DNA of 64,000 nucleotides from Monoplex corrugatus (Eukaryota > Mollusca > Gastropoda > Littorinimorpha > Ranellidae), in NCBI GenBank assembly GCA_030674185.1, contig CM060312.1, positions 73,156,737 through 73,220,736 on the forward strand, in the 5' to 3' direction. Position 1 is the first letter of the stretch. Each line of letters starts with the position of its first letter. A program made the position numbers and the translations under genes. Below are positions 49,613-60,439 of this stretch, piece after piece. Under the pieces are notes generated by a model. It saw nothing but the letters and a program-made list of their open reading frames with translations, searched no databases and was not told the origin of the DNA.

Positions 49613-50297
49613 TGTGTGTGTTGTGTGTGTGTGTGTGTGTGCGCTACTTTTTTTTTTTATTTCATAAAATATTTCTGTGGAAATTTGAATCCTTGCTTTC
49701 ACTGTGCTACAGGTAAGGTAATGCAGCATGGTGATGATGTTCGGCCTGGACCTGCTGTTGCTGGACCTACTGTTGCTGGATCTGCTTGAAGGGGAAGGGG
49801 AGCAAGAGGGGAAGGGGAGCAAGAGGGGGAAGGAGAGGACTGTGTTTGGAAGACTGCTTCCGGAACTACCAAACTCAAAAGCGTTTTACTGGCGATAGAC
49901 ACTGGGAAATAAAACCCTTTCATTTTATGTGTGGCTGGCTGTGCTTATATTGTGGCTGGACACTGCTTTCTGACCTTTGTACAGTCTATATCTTCAAATC
50001 AAAGTGTGCTATAAACTGCTGTGAGCTCATGCATAACTTGATTACATCATCATTGACTTACTAATTTTTTTATTGCATTTCAAAGAGTACATGTGACACT
50101 CTGGTACATTATTTCATTTTGAAATTGTCATAAACACAATCTTCATTTAATTTCCTTTCATATGATATATACTTTTATGTATCTATCTTCAATACCTTCT
50201 GAATTATAAGCAGTTGAAAATAATAAGCGTGATTTTTGTCTGTTTCTAAAAAAATTCTTAGCATGTGCCTTAGCTAAGCATAATAACAGCTTAAGGG
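48517..50297 (+). mobile_element. second piggyBac-like element, internally deleted
   Basis: TTAA at 48513-48516 precedes cctctttactgcgctgttga. The subterminal region contains a gacgaacggcgttcgtc palindrome. A start at 48783 gives MAAPQRTYTVAEVIEEIF and DQDSGDEDF, an acidic N-terminus; after a frameshift it continues NDPDFDVEEALGDSSSESE. About 0.9 kb later GLCLEDCFRNYQTQKRF (about 49833-49885) matches the GLCLxxCFxxYxTxK end of the piggyBac C-terminal Cys-rich domain. The catalytic core is missing. The right boundary is uncertain; TTAA at 50298-50301 preceded by gcttaaggg is the best candidate. Confidence 0.6.
49240..49650. repeat. GT microsatellites and a 47-bp tandem duplication
   Basis: (GT)n at 49280-49320 and 49558-49642. 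Between them, tgaaagcattcagtgataat plus actgacagaaacaa is duplicated (49358-49440, period about 47). Confidence 0.9.
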
Positions 50298-50359
50298 TTA
50301 AGTACACAAAACAGTGTAAGTGTGCAACCACTGGACAAATATGCAACTACAACCAGTTG

Positions 50360-50720
50360 CCTTGGTGTATAGTTAGTGCAATGGACTACCAAACAGAAGG
50401 TTGTGGGTCTGAATCCTCATCAGTTCCTTCAAAAATAATTGTGGTATTTTTCAGCTCCAACCAGCTCCTACCCAAAGTTTAATTAAGCGAGGTATGGGCT
50501 CATTGGGAAGACTGGGTCCACAAAACTGAGCCTCATCCACTTCACAGACATGTCACTGAAGGTGCTGCTCAGACTGTCTGACCAACACCACGAGTGTCTG
50601 TATCTCTTGGGCCTGGCTGATGCCAGAATACATTATGATAGTAAGTGCAGAGTAGAGCCTTGTCATGCAGTCTCAAACCTAGATGGAACTCCAAAGCTTC
50701 ATGATCATCATCCTCATCAT
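50360..50720 (+). repeat. SINE copy (family 1), sense orientation
   Basis: tRNA-like head (tagttagtgcaatggactac, gtgggtctgaatcc), then gctcattgggaagactgggt, accaacaccacgagtgtctg, gtagagccttgtcatg and the atgatcatcatcctcatc end. This copy fixes the orientation of the other four. Confidence 0.75.
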
Positions 50721-50839
50721 CACTGGATTATAAAAACTGTGCCAGCTTCAGTGACCATTAACTTAAGGTTTCTGTGAAAAAAAATGGCGAGCACAAAGAA
50801 AATCTCTCTAAGTGAGATGATCCTTAAAAAAAAGTGTAA

Positions 50840-50985
50840 CACTGACCGAAGTATACAACCTTGGGATAAGTAAGCAACACTGAATGAAAGTATGCAACCA
50901 TGGGATTAAGTATACAAAATGAAAGAAGTATGCAACCATGGGATAAATATGCAAAACAGGCTAGAAGTATGCAACCATGGGACAC
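50840..50985. repeat. roughly 30-bp tandem repeat
   Basis: Four to five copies of a unit with gtatgcaaccatgggataa and gcaaaac, within the Rap1 3' flank. Confidence 0.8.
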
Positions 50986-51366
50986 ATCATGACTGTTGTG
51001 GGTGTTGCTCAAAACTCGCTCAACAACACTTTGAATGTCCTTACAACTCTCCAATCTGGTTGATGTAATGATGTATATGTACTGTGAATGAAAAAGCAGA
51101 CTACATGTCTGTCACAATCCAACATCCTGATATCTGCACCATCATCCCCACTCTCATGAATTATCAAAATATGATAAAAAAGAAAAAAACCTGTCCCACA
51201 TTCTGTGGCCTTTTCTGCCTTATTCTCACAGAGACCTCAGTTTTGATGGATTTTGGAGTGTGCTGGACGGCCACAATGAGCAGCATGGGGGCAGCAACAC
51301 AGACATTCAGCAGATGATAAAGAATTTTTTTTAGAATTATGATGGCAATGAGACACAATCGCACAA

Positions 51367-51620
51367 CTTTGGAGTTTATTCAAAAGGGATTCAGTACACT
51401 CCCATGTGCATTTCCCCCAGTCTGCCACATGCTACAAAACCTTTTGCTCTGGCAAGATCTTCATTGGAGAGAGTGGGGAGGAAAATACGAGGACCTATGA
51501 AACACTAAGCTGACACCACCAGAACGAATGGAACAGGCTGGAACTGAACACAAGATATCACATCTTGAATCCATGGCTTTATTACAAGACTCAGCCAGCC
51601 CACAGAAAAAGCAGAGGAGA
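51367..51620. repeat. dispersed repeat, also at 53734-53935
   Basis: The two regions share ttcaaaagggattca, a middle with tgctggcaaggtctt-type wording, and aggacctatgaaaca followed by gctgacaccaccagaa. One lies just beyond the Rap1 stop (3' UTR or flank) and one in the intron before the third exon. Nature unknown; the pairing with nearby tRNA-like segments suggests SINE bodies. Confidence 0.6.
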
Positions 51621-51657
51621 ATGTACTTACCACTTCTTATGAGACAATGAGAGATGA

Positions 51658-51750
51658 TCACAGGACAGTGCACTTTTTGGTGGACTTGGTTCCCTTGCTG
51701 CTACGTTCAGGGCTCTTCTTGTTGATCTGACGCACAAGATCCATGAAAAT
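51658..51750 (-). CDS. RAP1: Rap1 last coding exon (C-terminus and CaaX box)
   Basis: Minus-strand acceptor tgctgtgcag, then IFMDLVRQINKKSPERSSKG and TKSTKKCTVL with TGA at 51658-51660. DLVRQIN is the conserved last helix. CTVL is the prenylation box; terminal Leu favours geranylgeranyl transfer. Confidence 0.96.
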   Translation of the reverse strand: MFMDLVRQINKKSPERSSKGTKSTKKCTVL

Positions 51751-52155
51751 CTGCACAGCAAAACCCAGTTCCAGATGATTTAGAAAATCATCAAGACAGC
51801 TTCTGGGTAATAACAGCTTTTTTCTACCACAATTACACTTTTTGGTTTTTTGTTCTTGTTGTAAAAGCACCTGAACAATGAAATTTTGCAAACCATGGAC
51901 ATCCTGTGAACTTAAAAATCTTACTACAAATGTCTGGATTTGAAATGGATCAACATAAAAAGAAAGGGAGAGTTTAAGAGACCACAAGGACCAGGGTGGG
52001 ATGCAGGGACACAAGTAAAGGGGCCCAGTGAGGTTTATCTGCTACTGATCTCCTCCCTTTTGTCCTCTGGTTGATCTTTAGGCCTTTGCCAGTCTTGACC
52101 CTGGATCCTGTCTATCAGCATTCTGCATTGTCAACCATGCTAGCAAAGCAAAAAG

Positions 52156-52277
52156 TTAACATTTTGAATCCCTTGCCCTGTTCACCAGGTTCCCGCAGGA
52201 AGCTGGTGGATAGGGTGAGGGAGTCAAAGGGTTAAGTTTTTGCAGTCAGTAGATATGGTGAGGGAGTCAAAGGGTTA
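52156..52277. mobile_element. palindromic TTAA family copy
   Basis: gttaacattttgaatccctt on the left and gagtcaaagggttaa on the right, inner palindrome caccaggttcccgcaggaag. A partial related unit precedes it at 52090-52155. In the Rap1 intron between 51751 and 53483. Confidence 0.75.
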
Positions 52278-52279
52278 AA

Positions 52280-53483
52280 GCAAGTGATGGAAAAGGTTAT
52301 TTTACATTCCTTCACAAGCTTCTAGTTCTACAGAAGGATTTTTATGGTTCTCAAAGCAGCTGGAGACTGGTCCTGTTCCTTTCTTCTTTCACTCTGTTTC
52401 TCAAGATAATGTCTCCACCTTACATCTGGGATTTGATCCACAGAGGTGACTGGTCCACATCCATCAATCCCTTGGATGCTTATTTCCATAGCCTCATCCA
52501 TTCTCAGAATCGGAAGAGGATCAACTTCACTTGGCAGAATGAGGTTTCTCAATTCCGTACCCATCCTCTATGATCGGTTCATGTTGGCCTTGTTTGCCAA
52601 GGACAGCCGCAAACAGCTCTTAGAGTCCTCGACTGAGGAACCTGGGGCAAAGAGGGACTTCACAATCCAGAAGCTATAAAAAATGTTATATTTAGATTGC
52701 TTTTTCTGGGTCCTCTTGTTAATGGATTTTCTTTTTATTTGTGCAAATTACTAAGATAATACATGAGGAACCTGACAGAAAGTCACTAAACAAAGGTCAC
52801 TATATTCCCTCCTCTCTCATCAGCAGAAACCTTTCAGTTCACAAAAAGTCATAAGTTTTTCCAATCAACAATACTAATGTTGCACATAACTGAGCTTGCC
52901 ATATTCAGGAAAAAAAAAAAAGCTGCCAGGGAAATTAATTCTTGTAATGTAGTAGTCGACATTTCTGCAATGCTGAACGAAATACAGTCACTACGTATCC
53001 GATGTGTAGTACACACCAACAACACTCTACAGACTGTGAAGTCATGATGTACACTGCATGTCAATGGCACAGAGAAGAGATTAAAAACAATTTTTTTCAC
53101 AGAAGAAGAGTTCATGGAAAGAAAAATTGATAGCAGCAGCACACACAATATAAAGAATCTCACTGAAAATGAGTTTGGAACTGGGAGAGATTTCATGGAA
53201 GATGCAACATTTTCACACAAAAAATATTTTCGCACAAGTCAGTACTAGCAGAAACACAAATCACAGAAATGAACTTGACACATTAACCTTTTCATATGTA
53301 ATGACATTTTTTAAGCACCAGCAGCAAGTAGATATGACAAGACATACAGAAACAGATTTCACTGGATTTGACCAAGATCCTGAAGAAGGTTCAACCCTTT
53401 TACACAAAAAGTGATTTTTTCAAAGGTCAGTAGAAGCAGCACATACAAGACAAAAACAAAAACAAAAAACAAAAAACACAGAC
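52280..53483. other. Rap1 intron, no recognisable content
   Basis: No gene or element is supported; short frames here show no similarity I recognise. Confidence 0.5.
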
Positions 53484-53624
53484 CTCATTGACGTTGAGTT
53501 TGGACTTGGCGGAGGTTTCGAGGAAGGCGCATGCAAAAGTACGGGCAAGGTTAATGCCCTGGTCCTTGCCCACAACCCGCTCGTCCTCCAGATCACTCTT
53601 GTTGCCCACCAACAGCATTGGCAC
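53484..53624 (-). CDS. RAP1: Rap1 exon (NKSD and ETSAK motifs)
   Basis: Minus-strand acceptor ctttcag, donor gtctgt, 47 codons in phase 0. Encodes [34 protein letters not shown] and [14 protein letters not shown] second copy of the acceptor with its GTGC start lies 46 nt upstream. Confidence 0.96.
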
Positions 53625-53678
53625 CTGAAAGTATACACTTCAGCATGTAAAACTCATCAACAATAGGCACCTGAAAAT

Positions 53679-53709
<31 letters not shown>

Positions 53710-53974
53710 TCACCAGGTGGAACTTAACAGCAAGTTTGGAGTTTGTTCAAAAGGGATTCATCGCACTTGGACGATTCCATATGCCTTCCATCCTAATCTT
53801 CCAGCAATCACCTGGCAGACTCCCTGAGCCTGCGCAAAACCCTAAGTGCTGGCAAGGTCTTGAAAGGTGTGGTGGTGGGGCAGGACCTATGAAACAGTAG
53901 GCTGACACCACCAGAATAATGAAAACATACAGAAGGGCAGCAAACAGGCCAACTTTTAATATCAGAAGCCTGGT

Positions 53975-54240
53975 AGGTTCTTTTGATAGAGCCAGGGACT
54001 GAAATCTGCTATCTTGCTGACCCAAGAGGTCCTGTGTTTGAACTGAATCAGGTTTTAGACACAAATGTTCTCCCTCTCTCGCTTCCACTCTTGTGTGATG
54101 ATCCACTATTGGTCTTTCAGATGATACAAAGAATCCCATGTGCAGAATGCACACAGCAAACAGAAAAGATCCCTTGGTTACAAAATAATTATCCATAAAA
54201 AAATTTCTGTTTAAAAAAATCCACTGGCTGGAAAACAAAA
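53975..54240 (+). repeat. SINE-like repeat (family 3 relative)
   Basis: Shares the tRNA-like block (gtgtttgaactgaatc) and ggtctttcagatgataca with the SINE at 18140-18510, followed by cccatgtgcagaatgcacac. Confidence 0.5.
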
Positions 54241-54723
54241 ACATATGCACAAAGGGAGGTGGCAGGTAGGGGGGATACACTGCAGTTGCACTACAGCACA
54301 GCAGACCGGATTTCACACTTCAGTATGTTGTCATAACATAACACAACACAACACAACACAACACAACACAACCAAACCAAACCAAAATCATCTGTGATTT
54401 TGTAAACACACAAATACTGAAAATGGTATCACACAGCTTTAAAAGGAATATTAATACTACCATTAGTACAATTACTATTGTCATTATCATTATCAATATC
54501 ACTGCTATTAATATTATTATCATTGTTGTTGTTGATGCTTGAAGCCCAGTCAACCACTCAGAGCAATATCAGGGCTCTAAATTGTTCCAAACAAAACACA
54601 CATCTAATTATACCATGACCCTGGAAAAAGCAAACCCAGGGGAAAAAAATTAAGTACAGGTATCATTGCATTCACGCAAACAATCTAAGGATATGCCCCT
54701 GGTGCTGGCCATTCCACCCAATT

Positions 54724-54913
54724 TATCCCCTTTGACTCCCGCACCCTCCCAACCAGCATCCTGCATTGTCAATCACATTAGCAAAGCAAAAATCTTAACC
54801 ATTTGACTCCCTCACCCTATCCACCAACTTCCAAAGAAGCTGGGGATAGAGTGAGGGAGTCAAGGGGTCAAGTTTTTGCAGTTGTGGGTAGGGTGCAGGA
54901 ATCAAAGGGTTTA
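54724..54913. mobile_element. palindromic TTAA family copy, long form
   Basis: Outer inverted repeat (ctttgactcccgcaccct and gggtgcaggaatcaaaggg) around an inner pair (ctttgactccctcaccctat and tagagtgagggagtcaagg), separated by a catcctgcattgtcaat spacer. Confidence 0.75.
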
Positions 54914-55089
54914 AAAACAACTGACTACAAATGCACAAACATCACTGAGTACACAAAAACATACAAAAGCCAACCAATAGTTCTGGTAACTAAAACAGCC
55001 GCTATGCAGTTCGCATTTCCTGACAAAGAGATACCACAACACTATGTAACTCAACAGACAGACTCGCAATCAGGTGGTTCAGACATTGC

Positions 55090-55400
55090 ATTTTCTATCA
55101 AATGGTCTGAATTTAACCTGGTGGGTAAATTGTGGAGATTTTTCTGATCCCTCAAGTAAACATATGTGCTACTACTACCCAAACTCTCCCCCCCCCCCCC
55201 CCCCCCCCCCCCATGTATAATTCATGCAGAACATAAAGTATGCACACTAAAGATCCTGTGAGTCATGTCATTGTTCAGTGACTTATGGAAATGTGAGAAT
55301 ACCCATCACACACACCCACTGAAAACAGAGTTTGTCAACTGTGCAGCACTGTGCACAGTGTAGGCCAAACAATGTGCATTCATGCATCCAAACAAACAAA
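55090..55400 (+). repeat. SINE-like repeat (family 2) with poly(C) run and CAAA tail
   Basis: ggtgggtaaattgtggagat then ttttctgatccctcaag, a run of about 24 C at 55189-55212, and tgcacagtgtaggccaaaca ending in (CAAA)n. Same order as the other family-2 copies. Confidence 0.6.
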
Positions 55401-56751
55401 CAAACAAACAAAACTAACTGGGAAGATGAACATGTGATCTCAAAAGCTCTAAGCATGTACCACATATTTCAAAACACTCAGCACATTTCAAAACGGTTGT
55501 CTTGCAACTCTTGGAGGCATATGCACAAGACATTCTGTCAAATCAACTGAGTTTCCATGTGCATGGAAGAGAATCTTTGTCACTGATTATGTGCTGATAT
55601 TTATATTATTTGACTCCATGACTGATTCAATATTTGAATGAATGGACATGCATCATGGAAGGCTACTCCACACCATATGTACATTTCTAAAATGCTAAAA
55701 TTTGTTACCATTTTTAGGCATGGTCACCATTTTCCTTTTACAATCCTGGTTTTGTTTGTTTGTTTTGTTTTGTTTTTGCTCTTTGTGGAAGCAATTCTAT
55801 TTCACCTTAACTCGCTCCATGCTATGAGTTTCTGCCTTGTAAATCCCTGTATACCAGGCATTTGCGCATGATGTGGAAAAAATGGTTAAAATACAAATAA
55901 AAAGCCAGTTTATGAAATCATGGGTGATAGTTGTTGATGCAACATTGCATGATACTGCAAAAAAATTACATATTCCACAAGTGCAACACTGCATGATGCA
56001 GCAAAAACTCACATATTCAACTAGTTCTTGTGGAGTGCAGTATCAAACAGGAGGTATTTTTCCAGCAAAAGAACATGCATTTTATGGGGCAAAATCAAAC
56101 TTATCTGATCCATTATCATCACTTTCAATATCCGATTGCTTTTCAATCATATCATGAATGCTGAGCAAGAATCTGCCTCATCTTAAATGTCAAACAAGCT
56201 CCCACATGTCACGATTTTCCTCTTGTTTATGAGCAAAGCGAAGCTGAGTTATTTCAGAGTATTCTGTATCATATGACACACATTACACACAAACAGCCAG
56301 CCAGTTATGCGCAAATATGCTACAAATAATCATAGATATCATCACTGAATGTCCACAAATGTGGACTTCTTAATGCTAACTTACTGATACCAATGTCCGC
56401 ATTAGCAGACATCCACAAGGAGTGAGCTAAATGAAACAAAACAAAAAAATTCATGTAACTGCAATTCTCAAGCTCTGAACCTACTCCATAGCAGCATTCA
56501 GAACCATCCACTGAAAATGACAATAACACTAATTTGCACACGTCTTGTCTTGTTATATCTGATACACACTTAATTCTATTTTTGTGTTCTTCTGGTTCCT
56601 ACATGCCTTGTCTGTCAACGATAAAAATGATAAGTTTGTTGCCATTTTTCAAACATGCCACTGCAACTCTACATACATCTAGCAAGAACTACACACACAA
56701 AAGAAAGACATTGGTAAATATAATGCAAATCAAAACCACAACATGGCTCAC
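55401..56751. other. Rap1 intron, no recognisable content
   Basis: No supported gene or mobile element. Confidence 0.5.
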
Positions 56752-56892
56752 ATCATCAGTGTCCTTGACCCTGAGGATCTGTTCTCTCAGCTCCTGCAGG
56801 TCATTGAAGGTAGACTGGGCCGTGATGGAGTAAACCAGCAGGAAGCCCTGACCGTTCTTCATGTACAAGTCTCGCATCGCTGTGAATTGTTC
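56752..56892 (-). CDS. RAP1: Rap1 exon ([14 protein letters not shown]...)
   Basis: Minus-strand acceptor tgtgacag, donor gtgagc, 47 codons in phase 0. Encodes [40 protein letters not shown] and RVKDTDD, near-identical to vertebrate Rap1 (switch II and following helix). Confidence 0.97.
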
Positions 56893-56955
56893 CTGTCACA
56901 TACACACACACACACCACCACCATTCTATAATATCACTATATCAGCTATAATAGT

Positions 56956-57215
56956 TTAACCCTTTGACTCACGCAGCTTCCTATAGCAAGCTGGTGCACA
57001 GAATGAGGGAGTCAAAAGGTTAAGGTTTGCTTCGCGAGCATGGTTGACAGTGCATGCAGGATGCTGGTGGACAGGGTGTGGGAGTCAAAGGGTTAATACT
57101 GAACCTTCCTTGTTCAGTCATGCAACCAGACATTATAATTTAACCCTTCCAAGCCCCTCATCCTATCCTGCAGGAAGCTGGTAAAAAGGGTGAGGGAATC
57201 AAAGAGGCCAAGGAA
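56956..57215. mobile_element. two adjacent palindromic TTAA family copies
   Basis: The first is bounded by TTAA at 56956-56959 and 57093-57096, with ccctttgactcacgc and gggagtcaaaggg ends. The second starts at TTAA 57140-57143 (cccttccaagcccctcatcc) and ends near 57210 with gtgagggaatcaaag. Confidence 0.75.
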
Positions 57216-57640
57216 ACAGTACTACTACTAAATCTTCCTGTAGGAAGACTGCAACCTTGTCGTCATCAGCGGGCTTGTGTGTCGCGATGATCTGGAGAGT
57301 TAAAGCTGCTGCTGCTGGAAGATCAGTCTCCTGGTAAGGCCATCCAAGCCGGACACGTTGAAGGGTAAAGCCCAGACAAAAAGTGATCCACTGGTCCTTC
57401 AGGTTGGGGTTTGGCACTCAGCTAACAACTCAGTCCAGCAACAATGCCAGAAAATACTTTAGTCGAGGAAGAGTTCTGTCCTGAACAGCCTATGATGCGT
57501 GCTGGTGAAAGCCTTCAGCAAGCCAGCGTGCAGACAACTCGTCTGACAATCTAAGCCAAGACCAGAATGGGGAGCTGGAGCATCAGAATTCTATTTTCAA
57601 ATTCTGTTTTCAAAACGAATACAGAAAAATACCCAACAAA

Positions 57641-58160
57641 TGTATATGTAAAACTGTTTTCTTAAATCATAGCACGTATCTGAAAACGTTACGAATATGT
57701 AAAAATGTTTTCTTAAATCATAGCACGTATCTGAAAATGTTACGAATATGTAAAAATGTTTTATTAAATCACAGCACATATCTGAAAACGTTACGTATAT
57801 GTACAAATGTTTTCTTCAGAGCCTGGAATTGCTAAGAAAAAAAAAGAGGAAACTTCTAGGGGGGTCTGGGGGCATTTTTAAAATTTTTTTAAATCAAGAC
57901 TAAAATCTGTGCATTCTGAGGCATTCTGGAGACAAATTTAAAGGCATCTAACACACTGAAAATCACAATGAATATCAGTCAAAAGAGTATTTAATAAACA
58001 TTGGGCACAAGATCAGGATCCATCACACACAGCAGATCGTTTTTTTTTTAACGCGAAAAATACTTTTTTGCGCGATTTTCGATTTTGATTTCCGCGGAAA
58101 TCCTCGTTACCGCGACGAATTCCAGGCTCTGTTTCTTAAATCATAGCACATATCTGAAAA
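57641..58160. repeat. 51-bp tandem repeat, last copy split by an insertion
   Basis: Three full copies of a unit with atgtaaaaatgttttctta and agcacgtatctgaaaacgtt, and a fourth whose two halves lie at 57794-57816 and 58132-58160 on either side of the 315-bp element. Confidence 0.9.
57817..58131. mobile_element. 315-bp terminal-inverted-repeat element (MITE)
   Basis: Ends CAGAGCCTGGAATT and AATTCCAGGCTCTG are perfect 14-bp inverted repeats. tttctt occurs immediately before (57811-57816) and after (58132-58137). No ORF. The interrupted 51-bp repeat defines the empty site. CAG..CTG ends suggest hAT or a relative, but hAT normally gives an 8-bp duplication, so the superfamily is left open. Confidence 0.85.
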
Positions 58161-58297
58161 CGTTAATACTGATTTCAAGAGAGAGACACCAGGGCCCAAA
58201 CTATACATGAATATAAAGAAATCAGTGTAAGGCTGTAAAAATAAATTGTACAGAACCACACTTGCTCTCCTCCTCCTACATATTTACGCATACATAT

Positions 58298-58298
<1 letters not shown>

Positions 58299-58354
<56 letters not shown>

Positions 58355-58415
58355 TGCATACACACACACACACACACACAGACAAATGCATGCACACACA
58401 CACACATACACACAC
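58299..58415. repeat. (CA)n microsatellite beside a Rap1 donor
   Basis: CA dinucleotide repeat, read as (GT)n in the Rap1 transcript, starting about 20 nt into the intron after the 57-nt exon. Confidence 0.96.
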
Positions 58416-58436
58416 ATCTCACAGTGAGACACTTAC

Positions 58437-58493
58437 TGTTCCTGCTGTGTCCAGGATCTCCAGCATGCACTGCTGCCCATCCACTTCCACTTG
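58437..58493 (-). CDS. RAP1: Rap1 exon (QVEVDGQQCMLEILDTAGT)
   Basis: A 57-nt exon with minus-strand acceptor gtttcag and donor gtaagt. It carries the G3 motif DTAG and the Rap-specific Thr. A (GT)n tract begins about 20 nt after the donor. Confidence 0.96.
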
Positions 58494-58540
58494 CTGAAAC
58501 AACAAAACACAACTATAATGATGTGTTTTCTATCTTTGCT

Positions 58541-58830
58541 TTCTGAGACAGTCTTGATGGAGGCAGACACAAGAAGATCATTGATACAGAAGATTAGGAA
58601 AAGACAAGCAACATTTATAGGCCACTTTATGAGGAAAGGGGAATTGGAGCACCTAGTCATACCAGGAAAGCTGGAGGGAATGAGAACACCAGGTAGACCC
58701 AGGGAGAAAATACTGAACGGACTTGCAGGGTCGCTGAGGACAGAGAGGGTGGAAGATATACTTGCAGCGACATGGGATAGATTCATGTGGCGGGCCAGGA
58801 TCGCCAATGCCATGCAACAGGACACATGAC
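58541..58830 (+). pseudogene. LINE ORF2 C-terminal fragment
   Basis: Open frame reading RRSLIQKIRKRQATFIGHFM, ELEHLVIPGKLEGMRTPGRP, REKILNGLAGSLRTERVEDI and ATWDRFMWRARIANAMQQDT to a stop. This is the well-known tail of endonuclease-RT LINE proteins (KI.KRQ..F.GH.MR...LEHL...G...G.R..GR.R...L). Antisense to Rap1, in the intron upstream of the 57-nt exon. 5' truncated. Confidence 0.85.
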
Positions 58831-58921
58831 GATGATGAATGATGGTTACTTTTCTATTCAACACACACACACACGCATGCACGCGGACATGCACACACAA
58901 ACACACACAAACTAATAACAA

Positions 58922-59273
58922 TTAACCCTTTGACCCCCACACCCTATCCACCAACTGCGAAAACTCAACCTTTTGACGCCTGCACCCTATCCACCAACTG
59001 CAAAAGCTCAACCCTTTGAATAAGAAGCTGGTGGATAGGGTGAGGGAATCAAAAGGTTGAATTTTTGCTTTGATAGCATGGTTGGCAATACAGGATGCTG
59101 GTGAACAGGGTGCGGGAGTCAAAGGGTTAAAAACAGAACCAGCAAAACACAATCTCAACCAGCACATTAACCCTTTGACTCCTGCACCCTGTCCACCAAC
59201 AGCAAAACTTAACCCTTTGACTGCCTCACCCTATCCACCAGCTTCCTGTAGGGTGCGGGAGTCAAAGGGTTAA
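58922..59273. mobile_element. palindromic TTAA family, two copies
   Basis: First copy between TTAA 58922-58925 and 59127-59130, long form with nested inner palindrome. Second between TTAA 59167-59170 and 59270-59273. Ends ccctttgactcctgcaccct and gggtgcgggagtcaaaggg. Confidence 0.85.
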
Positions 59274-59274
59274 G

Positions 59275-60020
59275 TTAACTGCAATGTGACACATCACAGG
59301 CGAATCAGGCAAAAGTGGGACATTTTCATTTCTGAGTTTCAAACTCGTTTCAAAATTTCAAAGTTTACAATATAAATCAAAATAACAGGCAAAAACAAAT
59401 ATGATTTATGGTTTTCTTTTCAGACACATTTAATTTAAACTCTGAAAATTGAAACACAATTTTTCTAAATTGCTTTTTCGGGTGCCTGTATCTATAAAAA
59501 CTTAAGGAAAATGAAGACTAGATATTAAAAGATTTGAAATATGTAAACAAAATCTCAGTTGTCATAGTTTCAAGATTCAAGATTATTTATTTGTCCTTTT
59601 CAAACAGAAAGGAAATTTAATCTGCAGACTTGTGAATGTCATGTCATATTACACACACATGCACACAGACACAGACACACACACACACAAAATGCACATA
59701 CACACGCACACACACATGCACACACACACACACAAATGCACATACACACACACACACACACACTTACAGTGAAAAGACATTAAATCAAAGAACGAACGAA
59801 CACACACACACACACACAAATGAGTGAAGACAACACAAACTTTCTTTCACAACAAAGTAAATAAATTAAAAACTTCAACCCCCCCCCCCCCCCCCCCCAC
59901 AAACACACAAAAGCCAACCCCACAGAGGCACACATTATCACAAAGACAATATGACCTGCTGCTGGTTGCACCCAGTGTTGTGCCTTATCATTTTGACCCT
60001 CTACACCTACTTGCAGCCAG
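59275..60020. other. Rap1 intron, microsatellites only
   Basis: (CA)n blocks at 59650-59765 and 59800-59820 and a C-run at 59879-59898. No gene. Confidence 0.7.
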
Positions 60021-60024
60021 AGCC

Positions 60025-60439
60025 GCAAGGAGCGTGATCTGCATCAGCTATTGGAATGTGCAAACTCTCTATGACACAAGTCTCAAAGTTGAACACAGTC
60101 AGCAAAGAAATATCAGAGCGCAGACTGAGTGAAGTATGATGGACAAACTCCACAAAATGTTCAATTGAGAAGAAGATGATATTGTTCTCATAAAGGCAGA
60201 ACAACCTTCATGGCAGTGGTGTCGCCAAGCTACCAACTACATCCTATACGTTTGCAAGAATCTCAGCTACTGAGGAAGCAGATGTGGCTGAAGCCATTTA
60301 CCCTTGGGGAGAAACTGTAGGGGCTTTGCAGACGACATCCAACGATATCTTGAGAGCTGGTCTCCAGGTGTAATGGCAAAGAAAAGAAAAAGGAAGAAAA
60401 ATGTGGTCAACTTCCAGATCTGGACAGCAAGATTCCACA
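60025..60439 (+). pseudogene. LINE endonuclease-domain remnant, left part
   Basis: SVICISYWNVQTLYDTSLKV resembles the (I)xTWNVRTLYxTGKL start of the APE-type endonuclease of LINEs. Just before the array QLPDLDSKIPHHDIKTVMGD resembles the L..I P.HD.KI.MGDLNAKIG region. The frames between are broken by stops, so it is a decayed copy. Confidence 0.7.

Noticed and set aside
55189..55212. C-run as a regulatory i-motif or quadruplex
   Set aside because: It is a homopolymer within a SINE copy, variable by nature. The same applies to 59879-59898 and the G-run at 29836-29847.
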